A DNA stretch of 14,065 nucleotides, from contig JALUWE010000169.1 of NCBI GenBank assembly GCA_027019845.1, positions 1-14,065 of the forward strand, read 5' to 3'. The DNA is from Anaerolineales bacterium (GTDB lineage Bacteria > Chloroflexota > Anaerolineae > Anaerolineales > JABWBV01). The notes beneath the pieces are model-generated. The model ran no database searches. It was not told the DNA's origin and worked only from the letters and a program-made list of their open reading frames with translations. This document shows positions 6,872 to 13,631 of the stretch, piece by piece; positions within the stretch are counted from its first letter, which is position 1; each line of letters opens with the position of its first letter. The translations under genes were made by a program, and so were the position numbers.

Positions 6872-8191
6872 ATGAAACCCATTCGCACCGTGATCATGGG
6901 AGCCGCGGGCCGCGACTTCCACAACTTCAATGTCTTCTACCGTGACAACCCGGACTACAAAGTGGTGGCCTTCACCGCCACGCAAATCCCCAACATCGAA
7001 GGCCGCCGCTATCCCCCCGAGCTGGCGGGCGAGCTATACCCCGAGGGCATCCCCATTTACGCCGAAGACGATCTGGTCGCATTGATCCAAAAAGAGAACA
7101 TCGATCAGGTCGTTTTCGCGTATAGCGACGTCAGCCACAACTACGTGATGGACAAGGCCTCCCTCGTGCTGGCCGCGGGCGCGGACTACCGCCTGCTGGG
7201 GTTGCGCCACACCCAGATTCGCTCCACCAAACCGGTGGTGTCCATCGGCGCGGTGCGCACCGGCGCCGGCAAAAGCCAGACCTCCCGCCGTGTCGCCAAA
7301 ATCCTGCGTGAGATGGGCTTCCGCGTGGCGGCCATCCGCCACCCCATGCCCTATGGCGATCTGGCAAAGCAGGCCGTGCAGCGTTTTGCGGACTACGACG
7401 ATCTGGCGCGGCACAACTGCACCATCGAAGAGCGCGAGGAGTACGAACCCCACCTGGACAACGGCGTGATCGTGTACGCAGGGGTGGACTACGAACGCAT
7501 CCTGCGCCAGGCCGAAGCGGAAGTGGACGTGGTGTTGTGGGACGGCGGCAACAACGACCTGCCCTTCTACGCCTCCGACTTCCACATCGTGGTCGCCGAC
7601 CCCCACCGGCCCGGCCACGAGCTGACGTACTACCCGGGCCAGGCCAACGCCCGCCTGGCAGACGTGTTCGTGATCAACAAAGTGGATACCGCCAGCCCCG
7701 ACGACGTGATCACCGTGCGCGAAAACCTGCGCACCCTCAACCCCGCTGCGATTGTGGTGGAAGCGGCCTCCCCGATCTTTGTGGAGGACCCGGCCGCGAT
7801 CCGCGGCACGCGGGTGCTGGTAGTCGAGGACGGGCCTACGCTGACCCACGGGGAGATGGCCTACGGCGCGGGGTGGGTGGCCGCCCGCCGCTTCGGGGCC
7901 GCCGAGATCATCGACCCGCGCCCCTTCGCGGTCGGCTCCATCGCCGAGACCTACCGCAAGTACCCGACCACCGGGCAGGTGCTGCCCGCCATGGGCTACG
8001 GCCAGAAACAAATGCTGGAACTACAGGCCACCATCAACGCTTCGGATGCCGACCTGGTCATCATCGGTACCCCCATCGACCTGGGGCGGCTGCTCGACCT
8101 CAACAAGCCCAGCCAGCGGGTGCGCTACGAGCTGCAGGAAATCGGCCAGCCCACGCTCTCGGAATTGCTGGCCGAAAAATTCGGGAAATAG
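6872..8191 (+). CDS. COG2403 P-loop GTPase, cyclic 2,3-DPG synthetase-like
   Basis: Soluble 439-residue P-loop NTPase. It begins with a Rossmann-like segment RTVIMGAAGRDFHNFN (5-20). A central nucleotide-binding domain follows, with Walker A GAVRTGAGKS (126-135), a Walker B-like VDVVLWDGGNND (218-229) and the NKVD motif at 269-272 that usually favours guanine. This layout matches COG2403, whose characterised archaeal member makes cyclic 2,3-diphosphoglycerate from 2,3-diphosphoglycerate and ATP. Whether this bacterial protein makes that compound is not known. The ATG is well supported by AAGGAG at 6859-6864, seven bases before it. The 71-base gap after argS has no visible terminator, so the two may share a transcript, though no functional link is obvious. 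A terminator follows at 8209-8236. Confidence 0.85.
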   Translation: MKPIRTVIMGAAGRDFHNFNVFYRDNPDYKVVAFTATQIPNIEGRRYPPELAGELYPEGIPIYAEDDLVALIQKENIDQVVFAYSDVSHNYVMDKASLVLAAGADYRLLGLRHTQIRSTKPVVSIGAVRTGAGKSQTSRRVAKILREMGFRVAAIRHPMPYGDLAKQAVQRFADYDDLARHNCTIEEREEYEPHLDNGVIVYAGVDYERILRQAEAEVDVVLWDGGNNDLPFYASDFHIVVADPHRPGHELTYYPGQANARLADVFVINKVDTASPDDVITVRENLRTLNPAAIVVEAASPIFVEDPAAIRGTRVLVVEDGPTLTHGEMAYGAGWVAARRFGAAEIIDPRPFAVGSIAETYRKYPTTGQVLPAMGYGQKQMLELQATINASDADLVIIGTPIDLGRLLDLNKPSQRVRYELQEIGQPTLSELLAEKFGK

Positions 8192-8208
8192 CTCTCCCCA
8201 AAAGACCA

Positions 8209-8236
8209 ACGGGCGAACCGTTTCTGGTTCGCCCGT
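8209..8236. terminator. Terminator hairpin between convergent genes
   Basis: ACGGGCGAACC (8209-8219) and GGTTCGCCCGT (8226-8236) form a perfect 11-bp stem with a 6-base loop in the 47-base gap between the COG2403 gene and the convergent regulator gene. The following bases are T-rich but interrupted (CTTCATTCTT), and on the other strand a short TCTTTT run lies beyond the stem. It could serve both genes; the lack of a clean T-run lowers confidence. Confidence 0.65.
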
Positions 8237-8238
8237 CT

Positions 8239-8907
8239 TCATTCTTCCACATCGACATCCAGCCGGTATCCCACTCCCCGGATGGTCTTCAAACATTCGG
8301 GATTGCGCGGGTCCTTCTCGATTGCCTTGCGTAACCAACTGATGTGGACGTCCAGGGTGCGGGTATCGCCCATGTAATCGGTTTTCCACACCCGTTTGAA
8401 CAGTTTTTCGCGTTCCAGCACCTCCCCAGGCTTCTCGAGCAACATTTTGAGCAGTTCGGTAAGCCGGGGGGTCAAACGCGTTTCCACACCATTGCAGCGC
8501 ACCAGGTTTCGCTCCAGGTCGAGCGAGATGGCGCCCGCGGTGAGCACTTTGGAGCTTTCGCGCGGCAAAAGCGGTTCGATACGGTTGACCAGTTTACGAA
8601 TGGTAAAAGGCAGCTTCAGAATGACATTGACATCCACGTCGCCGGATACAGGATGCTCGGGATTAGCGATCAACAGGATGGGGGTGCCATCCACCGCGTC
8701 TCGCATCGTCTGGCATATCCGTTTACCGCTGGACCGTAACGAAGCCGCGTTGATGACCACAATATCCGGCCCCACTACAGGCAGTGCCTCCACCGCGGCT
8801 TTACCGGTCATAACGGTTTCGACATGGTATCCTTTTTTTCGCAGCGCGGGAATAAAAGCGGGTGTAGCTGTTCGCCGGCCTTCGATCCAAAGAATTTTTG
8901 CGTGCAT
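8239..8907 (-). CDS. OmpR-family regulator with degenerate receiver domain
   Basis: A 222-residue DNA-binding regulator. The C-terminal winged helix (about 123-218) is well conserved: AGAISLDLERNLV, TPRLTELLKMLLEKPGEVL, then TRTLDVHISWLRKAIEKDP and TIRGVGYRLD. The N-terminal domain (1-112) keeps the receiver fold pattern and the conserved Lys (K98 in LKLPF) but lacks key acidic residues. The usual Asp pair is replaced by I8-E9, and the segment PDIVVINAAS has N53 where the phospho-accepting Asp should be. It is therefore probably not controlled by standard phosphorylation. No kinase gene adjoins it. A pair of 11-bp direct repeats lies upstream at 8959-8983 and may be an autoregulatory site. 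The start ATG at 8907-8905 has the weak upstream sequence GAGGATG and is the only good choice. Confidence 0.88.
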   Translation of the reverse strand: MHAKILWIEGRRTATPAFIPALRKKGYHVETVMTGKAAVEALPVVGPDIVVINAASLRSSGKRICQTMRDAVDGTPILLIANPEHPVSGDVDVNVILKLPFTIRKLVNRIEPLLPRESSKVLTAGAISLDLERNLVRCNGVETRLTPRLTELLKMLLEKPGEVLEREKLFKRVWKTDYMGDTRTLDVHISWLRKAIEKDPRNPECLKTIRGVGYRLDVDVEE

Positions 8908-8958
8908 TCAAAACATCCTCGAAAACTCGATCAAACCCCGTTCCCCACTAGCTTAAAA

Positions 8959-8983
8959 TTTTAACATTTTTGTTTTAACATTT
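8959..8983 (-). promoter_or_regulatory. Direct repeats upstream of the OmpR-type gene
   Basis: TTTTAACATTT occurs at 8959-8969 and again at 8973-8983, a 14-base spacing, in an AT-rich stretch 52-76 bases upstream of the regulator's start. OmpR-class proteins usually bind direct repeats, though often at 10-11 base spacing, so this could be a self-binding site overlapping the promoter. On the minus strand TTGCAG (8989-8984) is a possible -35 box, but no well-spaced -10 box is clear. Confidence 0.4.
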
Positions 8984-9060
8984 CTGCAACGCAGGATTAT
9001 ACACGTTTTCTAACGAGTTGAACATGCCTTAATTCCCTCTGTAAAATTCTTGACACCTAG

Positions 9061-9089
9061 TTGCAACACATCCCTCCCCGTGATAGAAT
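9061..9089 (+). promoter_or_regulatory. Sigma-70-type promoter for the nuclease gene
   Basis: TTGCAA (9061-9066) and TAGAAT (9084-9089) are separated by 17 bases. A perfect TTGACA at 9050-9055 lies just upstream but has no -10 box at the right distance. Transcription would start near 9096, giving a leader of about 145 bases that contains the tandem repeats at 9147-9225. Confidence 0.6.
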
Positions 9090-9146
9090 TGATTGTCCCG
9101 CAATTTTATGAAAGCACGAGAGATGTGTGTGGCTGGGTAGACAACC

Positions 9147-9225
9147 AAGACCAATAAGACAAGACAAGACAAGACAAGACAAGTAAGACAAGTAAGACAA
9201 GTAAGACCAATAAGACAAGTGAGAC
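9147..9225 (+). repeat. Purine-rich 5-bp and 9-bp tandem repeats in the 5' leader
   Basis: Five perfect AAGAC units (9156-9180) are followed by five 9-bp units of the AAGTAAGAC type: three perfect (9181-9207), then CAATAAGAC (9208-9216) and AAGTGAGAC (9217-9225). CAATAAGAC also precedes the array at 9152-9160. The array ends 9 bases before the GGAGG ribosome-binding site of the nuclease gene (9231-9235). The transcript here would be almost pure A/G/C with little U and so probably unstructured. Copy-number change by slippage is possible. Confidence 0.9.
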
Positions 9226-9240
9226 AACCCGGAGGCAAAT

Positions 9241-9792
9241 ATGCCCGACCAAATGGTTGAAGTTGTGATCGATAGTATCAGAGTCAGTCTGATGTCACAA
9301 CAAAGAATAGTGATTTTGCGAGAACGGGGCGCTGAGCGTTACTTGCCAATCTGGATCGGCCCATACGAGGCCGAGGCCATTACCATCGCTTTGCAAGAAG
9401 TAGAGGTTGCCCGACCTCTGACCCATGACTTGCTCAACAACGTGTTTCGCGCCCTCAACGCCCGTCTGATTCGCGTGGAGGTGACCGCCTTGCGCGATGA
9501 GGTATACTACGGAAACATCGTTGCCGAGGTGGACGGCATGACCCTTGATGTGGATTCCCGGCCCTCGGACGCGTTAGCGCTTGCGGTTCGCGCCCACATT
9601 CCTATTTTGGTTTCCAAAAGCGTGATGGATGCTGCCGGAATCATCCCCGAAGAAAATCTGGAAGAAAGTATGAAAACGGCCCCGGAACTCGCCGAAGACG
9701 AAGTGGAAGACGAAGTTATCGAGGAAAGGTTATCTGTCTTCGAAGATTTTTTGGACAAACTGGAAATCGAAGAAGACGATGAAGAAGAATAG
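9241..9792 (+). CDS. Bifunctional nuclease-domain protein (DUF151)
   Basis: A 183-residue protein with a bifunctional nuclease domain (about 4-137), a family for which DNase and RNase activity has been reported. Family markers are VVIDSIRVSL (8-17), YLPIWIGPYEAEAI (34-47), RPLTHDLL (58-65) and DSRPSDALALAVR (105-117). Many family members carry a UVR domain after this one. Here the tail (about 137-183) is instead extremely acidic, mostly Glu and Asp, ending EIEEDDEEE, and could mimic nucleic acid or bind a basic partner. The ATG has a strong GGAGG 5 bases upstream, directly after the tandem repeats. It has its own promoter and a terminator at 9815-9856, so it appears to be transcribed alone. 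The biological substrate is unknown. Confidence 0.9.
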   Translation: MPDQMVEVVIDSIRVSLMSQQRIVILRERGAERYLPIWIGPYEAEAITIALQEVEVARPLTHDLLNNVFRALNARLIRVEVTALRDEVYYGNIVAEVDGMTLDVDSRPSDALALAVRAHIPILVSKSVMDAAGIIPEENLEESMKTAPELAEDEVEDEVIEERLSVFEDFLDKLEIEEDDEEE

Positions 9793-9814
9793 CAGGAGAT
9801 TGGCTGCCACGATG

Positions 9815-9856
9815 ACCGGGGAAGGCCGGGCTTTTCGACCCGCAGCCCCGGTTTTT
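9815..9856 (+). terminator. Terminator after the nuclease gene
   Basis: ACCGGGG (9815-9821) pairs with CCCCGGT (9846-9852), and a nested CGGG/CCCG stem (9827-9830, 9839-9842) caps it. Five Ts (9852-9856) follow the outer stem. It lies 23 bases after the nuclease stop and separates that gene from dnaB. Confidence 0.75.
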
Positions 9857-9913
9857 CGATTAAGATTATTGTGCTGAATTCGTGTTCTTGTGCCATTCGA
9901 TGCCAAAAGTGAT

Positions 9914-11287
9914 ATGAGCGATTATCCCCCGGAAACTGACAACACCGCCCCGCCCCAAATCGTCCCCCAAAGCCGTGAGGCCGAGGAGGCCGTTTTGGGC
10001 GCGGTGATGATCAACCCCGAAATCTACTACGAAGTAGCCCAGTTCCTACAGGCCGACGACTTCTACATCCACCGCCACAAATGGATTTGGGAGGCCTTCG
10101 TGCGCCTGCACGAACGGCGGATGCCCATCGACTTCCTGACCGTCTCTGAAGAACTGGATCAGATGGGGCAACTGGCTGAAATCGGTGGCCCCGCGTACCT
10201 GACCGCGCTGATCAACAACGTCCCCACCTCCCTGCACGCCGAGGCCTACGGCCGCATCGTCGAAGAGACCGCCATCCGCCGCCGCATGATCGCCGCAGCC
10301 AACGACATCGCTAAAATCGCCTATCAGGAAGACCTGGCCGTCGAAACCGCCATGAACGAGGCCGAAAAGGCCATCTTCGGAGTCAGCGAACGCCGCCTGA
10401 ACACCGCGTTGCAACCCATCCAGCACGTGCTGAGCGAATACTACGACCGCATCGACCAACTTGCCAACCGCGACGAAGACATCCTGGGCGTACCCACCGG
10501 CTTCATCGACCTCGACCGCCTGCTGAGCGGTCTACAGCCCTCCGACTTGCTGATCATCGCCGGGCGCCCGGGCCAGGGTAAGACCGCGCTGCTCATGTCC
10601 ATCGCGCGCAACGCCGCGCTGTACAAAAAGCATGTCGCCATCTTCTCGCTCGAAATGTCCAACGAACAGCTCGTCCAGCGGCTGATCTCCCAGGAAACCG
10701 GCATCGACTCCCAACGGCTGCGTACTGGCAAACTCAACGAAGACGAGTGGCCGCTCTTCGCTCACGCTATCGAAGTGCTCAGCGACACCCACATCTATCT
10801 GGACGACACCCCGGCCATCACCCCCCTCCAGCTGCGCACCAAATGCCGCCGCCTGCACATGGAATTCAACCTCGACCTGATCATCGTGGACTACATCCAA
10901 CTGATGAGCAGCGGGATGCGCAACGAAAACCGCGTCCAGGAAGTCTCCTACATCTCCCGCCACTTGAAAATCCTGGCGAAGGAACTCAACGTGCCCGTAC
11001 TGGCCGCCGCGCAGCTCTCCCGCGCGGTGGAACAGCGCGCCGACAAACGCCCCGTCCTCTCGGATTTGCGCGAATCCGGATCGCTCGAACAGGACTCGGA
11101 CATCGTCATGTTCATCTACCGCCCCGACCAATACGAAAAAGATACCGTCAAACAAAACGTGGCCGAAATCATCGTCGCCAAACACCGCAACGGCCCCACC
11201 GGCAGCGTCGAACTCATCTTCCGCCCCTCGCTCGCCAAATTCGAGAACGCCGCCACCCGCCAGGTCGATCTGGCACAGATGGGGTAG
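9914..11287 (+). CDS. dnaB: Replicative DNA helicase DnaB
   Basis: Hexameric 5'-3' helicase that unwinds DNA at the replication fork; 457 residues from the ATG used. The N-terminal domain (about 14-115) begins with PQSREAEEAVLGAVM. After a linker comes the RecA-like ATPase: Walker A GRPGQGKTA (217-225), the catalytic-Glu segment FSLEMS with E247, Walker B LIIVDYIQLM (322-331), AAAQLSRAVEQR (364-375) and SDLRESGSLEQDSD (383-396). All key residues are present and there is no intein. GTG at 9890 is an alternative start adding 8 residues; neither start has a clear ribosome-binding site, so a leaderless or weakly initiated message is possible. The DnaD-like and loader-like genes follow on the same strand. 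Confidence 0.97.
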   Translation: MSDYPPETDNTAPPQIVPQSREAEEAVLGAVMINPEIYYEVAQFLQADDFYIHRHKWIWEAFVRLHERRMPIDFLTVSEELDQMGQLAEIGGPAYLTALINNVPTSLHAEAYGRIVEETAIRRRMIAAANDIAKIAYQEDLAVETAMNEAEKAIFGVSERRLNTALQPIQHVLSEYYDRIDQLANRDEDILGVPTGFIDLDRLLSGLQPSDLLIIAGRPGQGKTALLMSIARNAALYKKHVAIFSLEMSNEQLVQRLISQETGIDSQRLRTGKLNEDEWPLFAHAIEVLSDTHIYLDDTPAITPLQLRTKCRRLHMEFNLDLIIVDYIQLMSSGMRNENRVQEVSYISRHLKILAKELNVPVLAAAQLSRAVEQRADKRPVLSDLRESGSLEQDSDIVMFIYRPDQYEKDTVKQNVAEIIVAKHRNGPTGSVELIFRPSLAKFENAATRQVDLAQMG

Positions 11288-11323
11288 GAGATCGAGAAGC
11301 GGGCATTTGCAATCAGGCAAAAG

Positions 11324-11418
11324 TCCAATTACCCAATACCCATCCTTCGACTTCAGGCTCACTCCGCTCGCCTTCCGCTCAGGATGCAATACCCAATTAC
11401 TCAATTACCCAATTACCC
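11324..11418 (+). repeat. CCAATTAC-type simple repeats in the dnaB downstream spacer
   Basis: CCAATTACCC at 11324-11333 and a run at 11388-11418 repeat the unit CAATTACC with small changes (CAATACC, CAATTACT, CAATTACC, CAATTACC). Between them is a pyrimidine-rich stretch, CTTCGACTTCAGGCTCAC followed by CGCTCAGGAT, that resembles dispersed spacer repeats. The array ends about 20 bases before the start of the DnaD-like gene and leaves no room for a normal ribosome-binding site. Confidence 0.7.
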
Positions 11419-11437
11419 ACCCCCCCACTCGAACTCC

Positions 11438-12148
11438 ATGCCTCCCTTCCCAGGCTTCCCTTCCGGCAAAGTCCGCCACACGCCCATCCCGGCCACCTTC
11501 TTCAGCGAACTGTTGCCGCAAATCGACCATCTGGCCGAACTCAAACTCACCCTGTACCTCTTCTGGCGTATCCACCGCATGGAAGGCACTTTCCGTTTCC
11601 TGCGCCGGGAGGACATCGCGCAAGATGCGATATTCATGCAAGGCCTGGGAGCGACCACAACCGAACAAAACAACGCCCTGGACGAGGCCCTCGAACGCGC
11701 CCTGCTGCGCGGCACCCTCCTCGCCGCACACCCCACCCAACCCGGCAGGGGTAACGGAACCCTGTACTTCCTCAACACCCCCAGAGGGCGCGCCGCGGTG
11801 CAGGGCCTGGCCGAAGGCAAATGGCAGCCCGAAGACCTGCCCAACCTGCCCGTGGAACTGGCGCACGAACGCCCCAACATCTTCCAGCTCTACGAAGCCA
11901 ACCTCGGCCCCCTCACCCCCCTGATTGCCGACACCCTGCGCGACGCGGAAGCCACCTACCCCGCCGAATGGATCGAAGAGGCCTTCCAGATCGCGGTCGC
12001 CAACAATGTGCGAAAGTGGCGCTACATCGAAGCCATCCTCGAATCCTGGCAACAACAAGGACGCGATGACCAAAAAGATCGATCAGCTGCTGGCACAGAC
12101 TACCGCAAATACATCCAGGGAAAATTCTCCGACTACATCGAGCACTGA
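11438..12148 (+). CDS. DnaD-domain primosome protein
   Basis: A 236-residue protein related to DnaD/DnaB-type primosome components, which in Firmicutes help remodel origin DNA and recruit the helicase loader. The N-terminal half (about 15-125) looks like a winged-helix domain (ELKLTLYLFWRIHR, later GTLYFLNTPRGRAAV). The C-terminal DnaD module is clear: PNIFQLYEANLGPLTPLIAD (146-165), YPAEWIEEAF (174-183) and KWRYIEAILESWQQQG (193-208), followed by a tail ending YIQGKFSDYIEH. ATG at 11438 is chosen because upstream codons lie in simple repeats; no ribosome-binding site is visible. The final 83 bases overlap the next gene in another frame. Position between dnaB and a loader-like ATPase supports a helicase-loading role. 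Confidence 0.85.
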   Translation: MPPFPGFPSGKVRHTPIPATFFSELLPQIDHLAELKLTLYLFWRIHRMEGTFRFLRREDIAQDAIFMQGLGATTTEQNNALDEALERALLRGTLLAAHPTQPGRGNGTLYFLNTPRGRAAVQGLAEGKWQPEDLPNLPVELAHERPNIFQLYEANLGPLTPLIADTLRDAEATYPAEWIEEAFQIAVANNVRKWRYIEAILESWQQQGRDDQKDRSAAGTDYRKYIQGKFSDYIEH

Positions 12149-13490
12149 GCCGATGCCGCCCCCGCCCCAACCCGACATGATCGGAGACCCCGACTGCCCC
12201 CACTGCCACGGCGCAGGCTATTTGCGCGCCGACGTGCCGGTCGGCCACCCCGATTTCGGCAAACTGCAACCCTGCGTCTGCCGCCAGGCCGACGTTCAGC
12301 AACAGGTGCGCGAGCGACTCTACGCCCTCAGCAACCTCGAAGAACTCGCCAACCTGACCTTCGAGACCTTCAAACCCCGCGGCCAGATCGGCCTCGGGCC
12401 GTTTCAAGCCGACTCCATCGAAAGAGCCTATAACCAGGCACGCCAGTTCGCCCAAAACCAGCAAGGCTGGTTGCTCTTGCAGGGAAAATACGGTTGCGGC
12501 AAAACCCACCTGGCCGCGGCCATCGCCAACTACGCGGTCCAGATGGGCGTTCCGGCCCTCTTCATCACCGTTCCCGATTTGCTCGACACCCTGCGCTTCG
12601 CGTACAACGACCCCCACGCCACCTTCGAGCAGCGTTTCGAGCAAATCCGCCGCGCGCCGCTGCTGATCCTGGATGACTTCGGCACCCAAAACGCCACCAG
12701 TTGGGCACAGGAAAAACTGTTCCAGATCATCAACTTCCGCTACATCAACCGCCTGCCGCTGGTCGTCACCACCAACCTGGCCCTCGACCAGATCGAAGCC
12801 CGCATCCGCTCCCGGCTGCAGGACCCCGACCTGGTCACCCGCGTCCCGATCATGGCCCCGGACTACCGCCGCCCCTACGACGACACCGGCCATCACGAAC
12901 TCTCGGCTCTCAAACATCTCAGCCACCTGACGTTCGGCAACTTCAACCTGCGCAAAAACGAAAAACTGCCCGCCGCCGACAGGCGCAGCCTGGAAAAAGC
13001 CTTCCGCATGGCCCAGGCCTACGCGGAAAACCCCTCTGGATGGCTGGTGCTGCTCGGCACCTTTGGTACGGGTAAGACCCACCTGGCCGCGGCCATCGCC
13101 AACTACCGCGCCGGGCTGGGCATCCCCCCCCTGTTCGTCATGGTGCCCGACCTGCTCGACCACCTGCGCGCCACCTTCGCGCCCGATAGCAACGTACGCT
13201 ACGACCGCCTGTTCGACGAAGTGCGCACCACCCCCCTGCTCATTCTCGATGACCTGGGCACCCAATCCATGACCCCCTGGGTGCGCGAAAAACTCTACCA
13301 GTTGTTCAACCACCGCTACATCGCGGAATTACCCACCATCATCACCATGGCCGACACCCTGGAAGAGCTGCAACGCAGCGAACCCCGCCTCGCCAGCCGG
13401 ATGCTCGACCCCAGAGTATGCACCATTCTCGCCATCACCGTCCCGCCCTACCGCGGCGGGCCGCAGGCGCGCAAAAAGAAGAGGAAGTAG
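12066..13490 (+). CDS. Tandem double-AAA+ DnaC/DnaI-like helicase loader
   Basis: A 474-residue ATPase with two DnaC/DnaI-type AAA+ modules in one chain; usual loaders have one and are about 250-310 residues. After a low-complexity start comes a Cys4 segment, C44-x2-C47 and C70-x-C72, a probable zinc site as in DnaI. Module 1 (about 97-270) starts LTFETF and has Walker A GKYGCGKT (140-147), Walker B LLILDD (199-204) and sensor-1 VVTTN with N237. Module 2 (about 288-462) starts LTFGNF and has Walker A GTFGTGKT (331-338) and Walker B LLILDD (391-396), but IITMA where sensor-1 Asn is expected. Both keep a late S-R pair (RSRLQDP, ASRMLDP). The tail is basic, KKKRK. ATG at 12066 has AAGGA 4 bases upstream; ATG at 12153, after the DnaD stop, is the alternative. 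It probably loads DnaB. Confidence 0.9.
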   Translation: MTKKIDQLLAQTTANTSRENSPTTSSTEPMPPPPQPDMIGDPDCPHCHGAGYLRADVPVGHPDFGKLQPCVCRQADVQQQVRERLYALSNLEELANLTFETFKPRGQIGLGPFQADSIERAYNQARQFAQNQQGWLLLQGKYGCGKTHLAAAIANYAVQMGVPALFITVPDLLDTLRFAYNDPHATFEQRFEQIRRAPLLILDDFGTQNATSWAQEKLFQIINFRYINRLPLVVTTNLALDQIEARIRSRLQDPDLVTRVPIMAPDYRRPYDDTGHHELSALKHLSHLTFGNFNLRKNEKLPAADRRSLEKAFRMAQAYAENPSGWLVLLGTFGTGKTHLAAAIANYRAGLGIPPLFVMVPDLLDHLRATFAPDSNVRYDRLFDEVRTTPLLILDDLGTQSMTPWVREKLYQLFNHRYIAELPTIITMADTLEELQRSEPRLASRMLDPRVCTILAITVPPYRGGPQARKKKRK

Positions 13491-13493
13491 GGG

Positions 13494-13521
13494 GTGTTCA
13501 GTGTTCAGTGTTCAGTGGTCA
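13494..13521 (+). repeat. GTGTTCA 7-bp tandem repeat
   Basis: Three perfect GTGTTCA units (13494-13514) and a fourth with one change, GTGGTCA (13515-13521), begin 3 bases after the loader stop codon. A G-rich tract follows to about 13573. It is another short tandem array placed at a gene boundary, like those at 9147-9225 and 11388-11418. Confidence 0.85.
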
Positions 13522-13631
13522 GTGCAGGGGGTGGGGGCGGGTAGGCTGGGCAGCGGGGTAAACGGGGTAGACACGCCTTACGTCTTACGCCTCACACAAA
13601 AACACCCATCATCAACAGGAGGTTTCAAAAA

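Noticed and set aside
9029..9238. Minus-strand frame encoding repeated Leu-Thr-Cys residues
   Set aside because: It is only the translation of the AAGAC tandem repeats; no start site or family support.
10532..11404. 290-codon minus-strand open frame across dnaB
   Set aside because: Antisense to conserved dnaB sequence with no domain pattern.
11913..13313. Long 466-codon open frame on the minus strand across the loader gene
   Set aside because: It is the antisense shadow of the loader and DnaD-like genes; its protein is Val/Gly/Glu-rich without any family motif, as GC-rich antisense frames usually are.
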